Source: Chryseobacterium sp. JUb7
GTDB taxonomy: Bacteria; Bacteroidota; Bacteroidia; Flavobacteriales; Weeksellaceae
Assembly: GCF_024806495.1 (NCBI RefSeq)
Contig: NZ_JANUFF010000002.1
Span: forward strand, 310,001-374,000
DNA: 64,000 nucleotides
Direction: 5' to 3'
Shown: positions 1 to 8,576 of the stretch, piece by piece
How positions within the stretch are numbered: the first letter of the stretch is position 1
Layout: each line of letters begins with the position of its first letter
The notes under the pieces: generated by a model
What the model saw: only the letters and a program-made list of their open reading frames with translations
What the model was told of the DNA's origin: nothing
Databases searched by the model: none
Translations under genes and position numbers: made by a program

Positions 1-410
1 TAAGAAGCCGATGCCGACAGGTACTGACCGCTTGAAGTTCCTTCTTTTTTCAACTCTCCGTCTACCCAAATCTGAACCTTTAATGTTGATGAAGCATTCG
101 GTCCTATTGCATTTACAGCTACGTTAGCATTGTAGGCACCTGCTTCAGAGGTTACTTCCGGACTTGACCATGTAGTTCCGCTCAGACTGCTTGCTGTGGT
201 CGGGTTTCCATCAATTCCGTATACTGCTACATCAATATTACTTCCTGAAGAAGCTATTGCTTTGAAAACAACTTTATGAGTCTTACTTGCTCCGTTTACA
301 GGATTATCATCGTCGTCGCTGCTACAAGAGCTGACGAAACCGAAAAGTAAGGTTGCTGCTAACATTAAAAATGTTCCTTTAAATACTTGATTCAACTTCA
401 TTTTTTTCAT
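1..410 (-). CDS. Small Asp-rich lipoprotein, 3' end at the window edge
   Basis: Read from an ATG at 410, 136 codons lie in the window and the next codon begins TA, so a stop may sit exactly at the edge. The N-terminus is a lipoprotein signal: KKMK, a hydrophobic stretch, then a Cys in FVSSCSSDDDDN. After the Cys comes an acidic run and a beta-rich Ser/Thr-rich domain ending near QIWVDGEL. The minus-strand gene at 3288-3713 has the same plan (Cys, five acidic residues, a VKFEV/VVFKA strand, then IWVDGE), so the two are paralogues flanking a two-component system. An inner start at 401 is possible. Function is unknown; a surface or periplasmic sensor partner is only a guess. Confidence 0.8.
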   Translation of the reverse strand, partial: MKKMKLNQVFKGTFLMLAATLLFGFVSSCSSDDDDNPVNGASKTHKVVFKAIASSGSNIDVAVYGIDGNPTTASSLSGTTWSSPEVTSEAGAYNANVAVNAIGPNASSTLKVQIWVDGELKKEGTSSGQYLSASAS

Positions 411-519
411 AATCTTTTTGTTTAAATTTGACTACTATTGTTTATAATTCTATGATTTGATTGATTTGGTATCTGCAAAACTACCAGAGTATCACCCCGG
501 TATCAATCCTAAAAAAAGA

Positions 520-557
520 GTATTTTTTTATACCTAAATTCAGGTATTTTTTTATAC
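520..557. promoter_or_regulatory. 14-bp direct repeat, candidate operator
   Basis: The 14-mer GTATTTTTTTATAC occurs at 520-533 and again at 544-557, a period of 24 bases. The bases between them (TACCT...AGGTA) add a small palindrome. It lies in the divergent region between the lipoprotein gene and the kinase gene, so it is a reasonable binding site for the regulator encoded next door. This is inferred from position and symmetry only. Confidence 0.4.
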
Positions 558-622
558 TGGAAATTTTAATTAAATTGACTGTTTTATAATAAAAACTACT
601 TATTTATTTTGATTTGACGATA

Positions 623-2608
623 ATGAAGAAACTAACCGTTGTAATTTTCATTTTACTTTCATTTACCCTACAGTCTCAGCAGATTATTCCGCTTAACGAA
701 AAGCCTTATCTTGATAGTTTACAAAACATCACAATAAGCCGTTCTGATAATGATTCTAAAGCGAATGCTTATTTTTTATTATCCAATTACTACAGAAATA
801 CAGACAGTCTTTCAAGTAAAAAATATCTGGAAAACGGTAAAACACTGGTGGAGACAAAGAAAACTTTTATTTCTGCTAAGTATTATTATTATGAAGGTCA
901 GTATTATCTTGAAAAAAATAAAACTAAAGCTGCAGCAGCCTATCAGCAGGCTATCAGCGCTTTGAGTAAATTTAAGACAGAAGAATCTTATTTTTTTCAG
1001 TCGCTGGCGTGGTATAACTATGGAGTATCTCTAAAAAACAAAGAAGGATATCCTTTTTTAGTTAAAACTATTCTTGAAAAAAGCATTCCTTTAGTTGAAA
1101 AATATGAAAATAACAGAAATTTAGGATTCTTATATTCTCAGCTGGCTCTTATTCTCACCTACAATGCAGAATTTGAGAAAGCAGGAAATTATAATAAAAA
1201 GGCATTAAAAATTCTTGAAAAAAATTATCCTAATTCAGCAGAGCTATTTTATACCTACCTGAATACCGCCAGTAATTATTGTTATCAGGCCAAAGGCGAT
1301 GAAGCAAAAAAATTTCTTGACAAGGCAGAAAAATTAATTCAGCTTTATCCGGATTCCTCATCAAATGCTTTCTTTTATTATGGAAAGACCCTTTTTTTTA
1401 TAACTAAACAGAAAAACGAAGAAGCTTTACCCGTCATAGAAAAAGGCTTGTTTTACACTAAAAAATTTAATCAGAATCTATTAGCTCAAATGTTCTACTT
1501 CAATAAGTTTGACATTCTAAAGAAATTAAAAAGATATTCCGAAGCTAAAGCCGTTCTGGAAAACATTTTAACAGAAAAATCTCTTGTTTTGGATCTCAAC
1601 AACAGGAAAACAATATATAAACAGCTTTCCGGGCTAAATGAAGAAATGGGAAACCCAGAAGGAGCATTAACGTGGGAGAAAAAATATTCTAAACTTAATG
1701 ACAGTCTCAGTACGGAAAATACAAAGCTCGAAATCAATAAACTTGAAACGAAATATAACACCGCTGAAAAAGAAAGAAAAATCGCTAATCTTGATGCTGA
1801 AAAAGCTCAGAAACAGCTTGAAATAAATCAAAAAAATCAATATCTGTGGCTACTTGGTTTTGCGTCTGTATTTTTAATGATTTTAGTTATTTTTATTTAT
1901 TTCTATACCAAAAAACTGGCAAAACAAAGAAAAATCAACCTTCAGCAAAAATTAAAAGAAATCCAGCAAAAAGAAGAGTTAAATATTACAAAAGCAATTC
2001 TTGAAAGTGAAGAACGAGAAAGAGAACGTATTGCAAAAGACCTACACGATGGACTTGGAGGAATGCTGGCAGGGGTTAAAATCAATTTTTCAACCTGGTC
2101 TTCCACTCATTTAAGCACAAATGATCAGGAGTTTAATAAAATCTTAGGACAGCTGGATAATTCGGTAAGTGAATTAAGGCATGTTGCCAGAAACTTAATG
2201 CCCGAATCTCTTCTCAATTTCGGACTGGAAACCGCATTGCATGATCTTTGTGAGTTCTACATCAGAAAAGATCTCAGCATTGATTTCCAAGCGATTAATA
2301 TCGAAAAAAATATTCCACTTACCATACAGTTAAATATTTACAGAATTGCTCAGGAACTGTTGGCAAATGCTGTAAAACATTCACAGGCTTCAAGCATTTT
2401 ATTACAATGCTCTCAATCTGAAGAAAATTTCTTTATCACCATTGAAGACAATGGAAAAGGGTTTGAGAAAGATATTGAAAAAACAACCAAGAGTATGGGA
2501 CTTCGAAATCTTAAAAACCGTGTCAATTATCTTAAGGGAAAAATGGAGATCAACTCCGACCATGAAGGAACAACTATTAACATTGAACTAAATACCCATG
2601 CAGTCTGA
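623..2608 (+). CDS. TPR-containing sensor histidine kinase (HisKA_3 type)
   Basis: This is a 661-residue membrane sensor kinase of the NarX/DesK-like class. An N-terminal signal segment (MKKLTVVIFILLSFTLQ) is followed by about 330 residues of TPR-like helical repeats, presumably periplasmic, then a coiled coil and one membrane span near residues 407-429. The HisKA_3 motif ERERIAKDLHDGLGG gives the phospho-acceptor His475. The ATPase domain shows NAVKHSQA near 580, DNGKGF, and GLRNLKNRV near 625. I chose ATG 623: the frame opens at a TTG at 614, but the signal peptide begins at 623. The stop overlaps the response regulator by 11 bases, so the two are co-translated. The ligand is unknown. The closest functional picture is a Bacteroidota TPR sensor controlling a nearby surface protein. 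Confidence 0.93.
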   Translation: MKKLTVVIFILLSFTLQSQQIIPLNEKPYLDSLQNITISRSDNDSKANAYFLLSNYYRNTDSLSSKKYLENGKTLVETKKTFISAKYYYYEGQYYLEKNKTKAAAAYQQAISALSKFKTEESYFFQSLAWYNYGVSLKNKEGYPFLVKTILEKSIPLVEKYENNRNLGFLYSQLALILTYNAEFEKAGNYNKKALKILEKNYPNSAELFYTYLNTASNYCYQAKGDEAKKFLDKAEKLIQLYPDSSSNAFFYYGKTLFFITKQKNEEALPVIEKGLFYTKKFNQNLLAQMFYFNKFDILKKLKRYSEAKAVLENILTEKSLVLDLNNRKTIYKQLSGLNEEMGNPEGALTWEKKYSKLNDSLSTENTKLEINKLETKYNTAEKERKIANLDAEKAQKQLEINQKNQYLWLLGFASVFLMILVIFIYFYTKKLAKQRKINLQQKLKEIQQKEELNITKAILESEERERERIAKDLHDGLGGMLAGVKINFSTWSSTHLSTNDQEFNKILGQLDNSVSELRHVARNLMPESLLNFGLETALHDLCEFYIRKDLSIDFQAINIEKNIPLTIQLNIYRIAQELLANAVKHSQASSILLQCSQSEENFFITIEDNGKGFEKDIEKTTKSMGLRNLKNRVNYLKGKMEINSDHEGTTINIELNTHAV

Positions 2609-3236
2609 TAAAATAAATATCGTCATTGTAGATGACCATCCGATCGTTATTGAAGGATTGAAAATAATGCTTAAGAATCAGTCATTTTTCAATGTTCTAG
2701 AAAGTTTTACACTGGGTTCGGAGATTGTTGATTTTGTAAGATCTAATGAAGTTGATATTATTCTGTTAGACATCACCCTACCCGATGCCAATGGAATTGA
2801 ATTGTGTAAAGAGATAAAAAAAATATCGCCCCATACATCCGTAATTATGTTCAGTAATCGCTCTGAACGAAGTATTATGATGCAATCTATTCAAAATGGA
2901 GCAAGTGGATATCTGCTTAAAAACACGTCAATCGAAGAATTGATAGAATGCATCAGAGGTGCACTTTCGGGGAATATTGTATTTTGTAACGAAACAAAAC
3001 AGATCATCAGTAAGCCATCTCAAAACGAGCTGACAATTCCCAGATTAACAAAGCGGGAAAAACAGATTTTACAATTGGTCGCTAAAGGGAAAACCAGTGG
3101 AATGATTGCCGATGAATTATTCCTAAGCCCATTAACCGTAGATACTCACAGAAAAAACCTGCTTCAGAAATTTCAGGCAAAAAATTCTTCAGAGCTCATC
3201 ACGATTGCTTTACAGCACCATATGATTGAGGAGTAA
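2598..3236 (+). CDS. Response regulator, NarL/LuxR family
   Basis: At 212 residues this has the full length of the family. The receiver domain shows the acidic pair D12/D13, phospho-acceptor D58 (LLDITLPD), and K108 in GYLLKNTS. The C-terminal half is a LuxR-type helix-turn-helix (LTKREKQILQLVAKGKTS to LSPLTVDTHRKNLLQKF, about residues 149-192). It begins inside the last codons of the kinase gene and is its cognate output. Likely targets are the divergent lipoprotein genes on either side, one of which has a repeated 14-mer upstream; this is inference. Confidence 0.95.
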   Translation: MQSDKINIVIVDDHPIVIEGLKIMLKNQSFFNVLESFTLGSEIVDFVRSNEVDIILLDITLPDANGIELCKEIKKISPHTSVIMFSNRSERSIMMQSIQNGASGYLLKNTSIEELIECIRGALSGNIVFCNETKQIISKPSQNELTIPRLTKREKQILQLVAKGKTSGMIADELFLSPLTVDTHRKNLLQKFQAKNSSELITIALQHHMIEE

Positions 3237-3240
3237 AACA

Positions 3241-3269
3241 AAAAAACCGTCAAATTGACGGTTTTTTTT
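3241..3269. terminator. Bidirectional terminator
   Basis: An inverted repeat AAAACCGTCAA/TTGACGGTTTT with A and T runs on both sides lies between the convergent regulator and lipoprotein genes. Confidence 0.85.
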
Positions 3270-3287
3270 ATATGTATTGTTTATTTT

Positions 3288-3713
3288 TTACAATTCCAAG
3301 AAGCTGTGAGCAATTGATGTACTTTGAATTCCTGAAAGGTTTTTAATTGTATCTGTTTCTGCAACTTCACCGTCAACCCAAATATTCAAGATAAGTTTTG
3401 CGTTCGCGTCAGGAAGTAATGCATTGGCTGCAAGATTCAACTGAGACTGGCTAGAATTAACAAACATCTCACCACTGTTCCAACTAATACCCGGCTGATC
3501 AAAAAGTTGATTCTGGCTGGTTCCCACTTGTGTTACAATCGTTTTAAACTCTACACCTGTAGTTCCTTTTACTTCAAACTTTACGATATGATCTTTAAAC
3601 TCATCTTCGTCGTCGTCATCTTTACAAGAATGAGCCACAGAAACTACTGAAAATAATACGATGAATAAAAAAGAAAGTCTAAATAAACTTTTTGATTTGT
3701 AAAATTGCTTCAT
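3288..3713 (-). CDS. Small Asp-rich lipoprotein, paralogue of the gene at 1-410
   Basis: The 141-residue protein has a lipoprotein signal: a hydrophobic stretch, then VAHSCKDDDDEDE with Cys30 as the lipidation site. The mature part is short and beta-rich, and ends after LNIWVDGEVAETDT. A GGAGA lies directly before the ATG. It converges on the two-component operon and shares layout and motifs with the lipoprotein at the left edge. Two members of one family bracketing a sensor/regulator pair suggests a common regulon. No known function is recognised. Confidence 0.82.
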   Translation of the reverse strand: MKQFYKSKSLFRLSFLFIVLFSVVSVAHSCKDDDDEDEFKDHIVKFEVKGTTGVEFKTIVTQVGTSQNQLFDQPGISWNSGEMFVNSSQSQLNLAANALLPDANAKLILNIWVDGEVAETDTIKNLSGIQSTSIAHSFLEL

Positions 3714-3958
3714 TTCTCCAAATAGATTTTTAATGTTTCAAATATAGGTTTTTTATCAATATAAAAATAACTTTTATGAAAATTTTCTAATAAAGATTTC
3801 CAAATAATATCAAATCTATAAAAATATTGCATCTGCCGGATTTATGATTTCCAATGGTCCTTAACATTAATTAAACATTTAGTTTTCAATAAGTAAACAT
3901 TATCTGTTGTTTTATTTAAAACTCAATCGGCAAAGATTTTACAATATGATTTATTATT

Positions 3959-3966
3959 TATCTTTG
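3959..3966 (+). promoter_or_regulatory. -7 element TATCTTTG before the esterase gene
   Basis: It matches the Bacteroidota sigma-A -7 consensus TAnnTTTG. Only four bases separate it from the ATG at 3971, so transcription would begin at or next to the start codon and the mRNA would be leaderless. No clear -33 box is seen. Confidence 0.6.
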
Positions 3967-3970
3967 CTTT

Positions 3971-4609
3971 ATGAATTTAGATTACATCGTAAGAGAACCT
4001 GAGAATATTACCTCCCAAACCACTATTCTATTTATGCTTCACGGCTATGGAAGCAATGAGCAAGACCTTTTCAGCTTTAGAGAAACTCTTCCGGAAGACT
4101 GGATCATTGTGAGTTTCAGAGCTCCGAAAGCAACCCAGTTTGAGGGTTTTTCATGGTATGATATAGATTTTAATGATCCTGAAAATTTCATTAATGTAGA
4201 ACAGGCCAATGAATCATTAAATGCCGTTTTGGAAAATATTCTGAAAATAGTTAATCATTATGGATTGACAGAAGCAAAGACTCACCTTTGCGGCTTCAGT
4301 CAGGGGGGAATTTTATGTTATGCACTGGCTTTAAAGTACCCTGAAATGTTCAATTATGTAGCTTGCTTAAGTGCATATCCTGAAGAGAAACTTCTGAAAG
4401 ATATTGTAAAAGATAAGAAAAAGCTGGAAAGACTTCGTTTCTTCGTGTCTCACGGCACAGATGACGCTGTGATCCCAATGGAATGGGGAAGAAAAGCGGC
4501 TGATCTACTGTATGATTTAAGTTGTTATTTTACATTTAGAGAATACATGAGCGGTCACGGAGTCAATCAAAAAAATTATATGGACCTGATGGAATTCTTT
4601 TCAAAGTAA
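3971..4609 (+). CDS. Alpha/beta-hydrolase, phospholipase/carboxylesterase family
   Basis: This is a 212-residue cytosolic serine esterase of the acyl-protein thioesterase/YpfH type. The oxyanion segment is MLHGYGSNEQDL. The nucleophile is Ser110 in GFSQGG, the acid is Asp165 in HGTDDAVIP, and the base is His196 in SGHGVN, so the triad is complete and in the usual order. The length is typical. No signal peptide is seen. It stands alone between two terminators. The natural substrate cannot be read from the sequence. Confidence 0.92.
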   Translation: MNLDYIVREPENITSQTTILFMLHGYGSNEQDLFSFRETLPEDWIIVSFRAPKATQFEGFSWYDIDFNDPENFINVEQANESLNAVLENILKIVNHYGLTEAKTHLCGFSQGGILCYALALKYPEMFNYVACLSAYPEEKLLKDIVKDKKKLERLRFFVSHGTDDAVIPMEWGRKAADLLYDLSCYFTFREYMSGHGVNQKNYMDLMEFFSK

Positions 4610-4657
4610 AATTACGGGAAGAAAAACATTTCTTTTAATTCATTACAAATTATACAG

Positions 4658-4686
4658 ACATTCTCAACTTTGAGAATGTTTTTTGT
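4658..4686 (+). terminator. Terminator after the esterase gene
   Basis: A perfect ten-base stem ACATTCTCAA/TTGAGAATGT with a two-base loop is followed by TTTTTG. Confidence 0.85.
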
Positions 4687-4719
4687 TTCCTATACAAATA
4701 AATTCAGTAAATTCAGTAA

Positions 4720-6045
4720 ATGAAATTACGCCATTTTATATTATTTTTTTTCTTCAGCATTTTCATTAATGCACAAAATTCATTTGAAATAAAAGATGTA
4801 AAAAAAACAGTTATTCCTTTTAAATTAATCAATAATTTAATTTTTATTCCTATCAATATTAATGGTGTTAATCTCACTTTTTTATTAGATACCGGTGTTG
4901 CGGAAACCTTACTTTTCAGTTTAGAGAATCAGGAGGTGAAGTTAAGTGAGGTAGAAAAGATTAAGTTCTCCGGATTAGGTGGAGACTTAAGTATTGACGG
5001 GTTTAAATCTGATAATAATATCGGAAAAATCGGAGATCATATGATCAATAATTCTATGTCTATTTTTCTCATTCTTAATCAGGAATTTAATATCTCTTCA
5101 CATGTTGGAATTCCCGTCAATGGTGTGATAGGCTATCATTTGTTTAAAAACCATCCGATTTCAATTGATTATTCTTCTAAAAAAATTACAGTTTATAATG
5201 ATCGTGAATTGTTTAAGAGAAAAACAAGAAAATTCGAAGAACTTCCTGTCAGCATAGAAAAAAGTAAGCCTTATCTCTACACCGATGTAGAGATGACGAA
5301 TGAAAAAAAGAGTTCAAAATTATTAATCGATCTTGGAAACAGTGATCCTATCTGGTTATTTCCTGCATTAATTAAAGATTTTGTTTATAATCGTCCGAAT
5401 ATTGAAGACTTCTTAGGTAGAGGGTTTAATGGGGATATTTATGGTAAAAGAAGCAGAATTCACAATTTTTACATTGGTAATTTTAAGTTTGAGAAACCCC
5501 TCACAGCTATGCCTGATGAGTTCTCTATTCAGCATGTACATTTGGTAGAAGACAGAAAAGGCTCTGTAGGAGGTGAGATTATGCGTCGTTTTACCGTAGT
5601 ATTTGATTATCCCAATGAAAAGCTATACCTGAGACCTAACAGAAATTTTGATGATCCTTTTCATTTTAATATGAGTGGCTTAGATTTTAAACAGGATGGA
5701 ATGCAATGGCAGGAAGATCTTGTAAAAATTGAAACTAAGAAAGCCAATAAAGCCAGCAGTGAATTTTCAACAGCCACCGACAAGTTTCAGTATAAATTTG
5801 TGCTGAAACCCATATTCTCCATTTCAGGAGTCCGGAAAGATTCTCCGGCTGACAAAGCAGGGTTAAAAAAAGATGATCAGATCATTTTCATTAACGGAAG
5901 CAAAACCTCAGATATGAGTTTAGAAAAAATTATGGAGATGATGAAATCTTATGAAGGAAGAAGTATTACAATGATCATACAGAGAAAAACTCAGCAGCTG
6001 ACTATAAAATTTCAGCTGGAAGATCCAATACCTTATCAAGAATAA
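4720..6045 (+). CDS. Secreted retropepsin-like aspartyl protease with PDZ domain
   Basis: This 441-residue protein starts with a signal peptide (hydrophobic stretch, then FINAQNSF). Two aspartyl-protease half-sites follow: D57 in FLLDTGVAET and D204 in LLIDLGNSDP. The second has LGN in place of the usual DTG/DSG, so it may be less active or active in a different way. The C-terminal part is a PDZ domain (about residues 350-430: GVRKDSPADKAGLKKDDQI). This architecture is known in Bacteroidota as an aspartyl protease family protein. The next gene starts two bases after its stop, so they form one operon. Confidence 0.87.
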   Translation: MKLRHFILFFFFSIFINAQNSFEIKDVKKTVIPFKLINNLIFIPININGVNLTFLLDTGVAETLLFSLENQEVKLSEVEKIKFSGLGGDLSIDGFKSDNNIGKIGDHMINNSMSIFLILNQEFNISSHVGIPVNGVIGYHLFKNHPISIDYSSKKITVYNDRELFKRKTRKFEELPVSIEKSKPYLYTDVEMTNEKKSSKLLIDLGNSDPIWLFPALIKDFVYNRPNIEDFLGRGFNGDIYGKRSRIHNFYIGNFKFEKPLTAMPDEFSIQHVHLVEDRKGSVGGEIMRRFTVVFDYPNEKLYLRPNRNFDDPFHFNMSGLDFKQDGMQWQEDLVKIETKKANKASSEFSTATDKFQYKFVLKPIFSISGVRKDSPADKAGLKKDDQIIFINGSKTSDMSLEKIMEMMKSYEGRSITMIIQRKTQQLTIKFQLEDPIPYQE

Positions 6046-6046
6046 T

Positions 6047-6571
6047 ATGAATACAGAAGAAACTACTTTAGATAAAATAAGAACGCGGCCGAGGTTTAAA
6101 ATGTTCACCGATCTCAGCAAGGAAGAATACGCCGAACATTTAAAAATATATCTTGCCGAACACAAGGATGAGTTTTCAGGAAATATCAATAAAGAAGTGG
6201 CTACAATATGCGTGGAAACCGAATATGACAATTACTGGAAACCCAGATTATCTTTAAGAATAGAAACTGAAGACGAAAAAACTGCTGTCAGAGGTATTTT
6301 CGGACCCAGTTCAGCAGTTTGGACATTCTTTATGTTTCTGTATTTTTCTTTTTCTATTCTATGGATGACTTTCTTTTCCATGTATTATGTGGAAAATCAA
6401 ATCAACAGTTCTGAATTTCCCTGGGCATTAAACGCCTCTTTTGTGATGCTTTTCTGCATTGCACTGACCTATGCAGCTGCAAGATTCGGGCAACATAAAG
6501 GAAAAGATGAAATGCTCAAATTAAGGAAATTTGCAGAGGAATCAACTTTACATTTTGAAAAGAAGGATTAA
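6047..6571 (+). CDS. Two-span membrane protein of unknown function
   Basis: The protein has 174 residues. The first 80 are soluble and charged, two hydrophobic spans follow (around WTFFMFLYFSFSILWMTFF and ALNASFVMLFCIALTYAAA), and it ends in a short charged tail. It is translationally linked to the aspartyl protease gene, with one base between stop and ATG, and its own stop abuts the stop of the convergent transpeptidase gene. I do not recognise the family. A role linked to the protease is inferred from the operon alone. Confidence 0.8.
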   Translation: MNTEETTLDKIRTRPRFKMFTDLSKEEYAEHLKIYLAEHKDEFSGNINKEVATICVETEYDNYWKPRLSLRIETEDEKTAVRGIFGPSSAVWTFFMFLYFSFSILWMTFFSMYYVENQINSSEFPWALNASFVMLFCIALTYAAARFGQHKGKDEMLKLRKFAEESTLHFEKKD

Positions 6572-7606
6572 TTAAGGGGCTACCGTTTTGGGAGTTTGCG
6601 GCATTTGTTCAATCTGAGCTCTTGCTGCTTTTATAGAATCTACCACTTTCTCTCTGTTATCCTGCTCCTTCAGTATTTTTTCAATATTAGGTTCTATCAT
6701 CTTTGTCATTTCTTCTACCGAAACATTATTTGAATTAGGATCATCCAACAATTTTCTCCAAGGCTTTCTTGCACCCCATTTATAGTCTCCGAACACCATT
6801 ACTGCTGTCCCTCTCGCTTTTGTAGTAGCACCTCCCGGATTCAGAACCCAGGTATCAGCATAAGAATAAAGCCATTTTGCATCATTTTTCAATAATCTTA
6901 AGCAAGAGTGCGACGCAGGATATCCCGGAAGATCATACTGGTGCCATCCGATTCCGTCTAAATTGAATATATTAAAATTGTATGGGAGCTTCCATTCGCT
7001 GCTTACCGTAGAAATAGCTAATTGCTTTTTCCAGTTGGCAAATGTTAAACCTGTTTTTGTCTTTGCCGTCTTTTTCCCCATACTGGTAGGTCCCCATTTT
7101 ACAAGGCTACCATTAGAGTACACTCCATAAGCCTGAATAGGATATGAAAAAATCACAAACTTTTTCACACCGCTCAATACATCCAACTGCATAGGGAAAG
7201 GCGAATATTCCATTAATGTAGTATCAATTTTAGCAGGAACAACCAATGTATCGGCGTTCCATTTATTTTTTGAATCGAGTCTGTTCAGTGCTAAGATGGC
7301 ATAACGTTCCTTCTCCGTATATTTTTTATTAAATATAGAGAACAGAGAATCTTTAAGCTTTTTGTCTTTAGGAAAAATAAATGCATTGTAAAAACCATCC
7401 TCCTGCATTGCCGGCGGCATAGATTCTTTCTGCACTATTGAATCTTTTTTTATAGAGTCCTGCTCCACAACCGGAGTTTCACTCATTGAAGTCGTTGTAT
7501 CTTTTAAGGTATCACTTATCTTTTCAATTTCTTTTTTACAAGAAACCAAAAGTAAAGAGAATAATAATGTACATAGAAATGCTTTTTTCACAGATATGTT
7601 TTTCAT
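6572..7606 (-). CDS. L,D-transpeptidase (YkuD) lipoprotein
   Basis: This 344-residue envelope enzyme of the YkuD fold forms or edits peptidoglycan cross-links. The lipobox LLVSCKKE places the lipidated Cys near residue 23. A Ser/Thr/Lys-rich linker and a helical region follow. The catalytic signature is HSCLRLL with Cys235, preceded by the expected His (GWHQYDLPG). The tail is charged and Pro-rich. It stands alone with a long untranscribed region upstream. The exact cross-link made (3-3, or attachment of a protein) is not predictable. Confidence 0.9.
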   Translation of the reverse strand: MKNISVKKAFLCTLLFSLLLVSCKKEIEKISDTLKDTTTSMSETPVVEQDSIKKDSIVQKESMPPAMQEDGFYNAFIFPKDKKLKDSLFSIFNKKYTEKERYAILALNRLDSKNKWNADTLVVPAKIDTTLMEYSPFPMQLDVLSGVKKFVIFSYPIQAYGVYSNGSLVKWGPTSMGKKTAKTKTGLTFANWKKQLAISTVSSEWKLPYNFNIFNLDGIGWHQYDLPGYPASHSCLRLLKNDAKWLYSYADTWVLNPGGATTKARGTAVMVFGDYKWGARKPWRKLLDDPNSNNVSVEEMTKMIEPNIEKILKEQDNREKVVDSIKAARAQIEQMPQTPKTVAP

Positions 7607-7885
7607 AAAATAAAATGGTTCATCTAGTTTTGCTACTCAATACAAATATCAGACCTAAAATTGAATAATAAAAATCATTAATGAAAATACCGTAAAAAAA
7701 CGGATATCCTTTTATAACCTCACCAATATTAATACAAAAACTACACTAAAGTGTAGTGGCTAAAAAATATAACCTGCGTATTTTTAACACCAACAAAAAA
7801 TAACACAATTTCTGATTGAAAAATTTAAATATAGGGTAATCACAATACCAGACCATGAATCACTTTTAACATAGATCAGATCTTC

Positions 7886-7915
7886 AAATACCATCAAGTT
7901 GATGGTATTTTTATT
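7886..7915. terminator. Hairpin with T-run, terminator-like
   Basis: The stem AATACCATCA/TGATGGTATT is followed by TTTATTTTA on the plus strand. No gene clearly ends here, so its role is uncertain. Confidence 0.45.
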
Positions 7916-8061
7916 TTATAGTAAAGTGGTAATAAGAATAAATTAAAAATAGAAATTACTGAAATCGAATACACTTTCGTTTTTCGACATCTTCTGAAAA
8001 ACCTTTGTAATAAACATCTCTACTTGGAGAATATAAGATATAAACGTAAAACATAATAAAA

Positions 8062-8098
8062 ACAAAAGAATCCTACAAAATATTTGTAGGATTCTTTT
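8062..8098 (-). terminator. Terminator of the tRNA-Asp cluster
   Basis: The stem AAAAGAATCCTACAAA/TTGTAGGATTCTTTT lies just downstream of the last tRNA-Asp on the minus strand, with a T-run following. Confidence 0.85.
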
Positions 8099-8100
8099 TG

Positions 8101-8174
8101 CGATCCGGACGGGACTCGAACCCGCGACCTCCGCCGTGACAGGGCGGCATTCTAACCAGCTGAACTACCGGATC
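8101..8174 (-). tRNA. tRNA-Asp(GTC), copy 4 in transcription order
   Basis: This is a 74-nt cloverleaf with acceptor GATCCGG/CCGGATC, discriminator G, anticodon loop CTGTCAC (GTC) and TTCGAGT in the T arm. It is identical to the next three copies. Confidence 0.97.
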
Positions 8175-8206
8175 AATTTTTTTAAAGTAAATTGATAAAA
8201 CTTCTG

Positions 8207-8280
8207 CGATCCGGACGGGACTCGAACCCGCGACCTCCGCCGTGACAGGGCGGCATTCTAACCAGCTGAACTACCGGATC
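8207..8280 (-). tRNA. tRNA-Asp(GTC), copy 3
   Basis: The 74-nt sequence is identical to its neighbours. It lies exactly 106 bases from the adjacent copy, and the spacer is AT-rich and almost the same as the other spacers. Confidence 0.97.
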
Positions 8281-8312
8281 AATTTTTTAAAAAGAAATTG
8301 ATAAAACTTCTG

Positions 8313-8386
8313 CGATCCGGACGGGACTCGAACCCGCGACCTCCGCCGTGACAGGGCGGCATTCTAACCAGCTGAACTACCGGATC
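8313..8386 (-). tRNA. tRNA-Asp(GTC), copy 2
   Basis: The 74-nt sequence is identical, with anticodon GTC. The 106-base period is kept; the spacer differs from the others by only a few bases. Confidence 0.97.
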
Positions 8387-8418
8387 TAATTTTTTTAAAG
8401 TAAATTGAAAAACTTTTG

Positions 8419-8492
8419 CGATCCGGACGGGACTCGAACCCGCGACCTCCGCCGTGACAGGGCGGCATTCTAACCAGCTGAACTACCGGATC
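8419..8492 (-). tRNA. tRNA-Asp(GTC), copy 1
   Basis: This is the first copy in the direction of transcription, 74 nt, anticodon GTC. The upstream side is the thioredoxin terminator region, so a separate promoter is expected between 8493 and 8577. Confidence 0.97.
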
Positions 8493-8576
8493 AATTTTGT
8501 TTTCTTTTAAAGAACGTTGTTTCTTTTTTGTGATTGCAAAAGTACGACTTTTTTCTTTACATGCAAATTATTTCGT

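Larger units (their letters stand above)
7607..8100. other. Intergenic region without a gene
   Basis: No credible ORF is seen on either strand. It holds a small palindrome (CTACACT/AGTGTAG, 7742-7757), a hairpin at 7886-7915 and the terminator of the tRNA-Asp cluster at its right end. Confidence 0.6.
8101..8492 (-). repeat. Four-unit tandem repeat of 106 bp carrying tRNA-Asp
   Basis: Units start at 8101, 8207, 8313 and 8419, with a constant period of 106. Both the tRNA part and the 32-base spacer are repeated, which indicates recent amplification of the whole unit. Confidence 0.95.
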
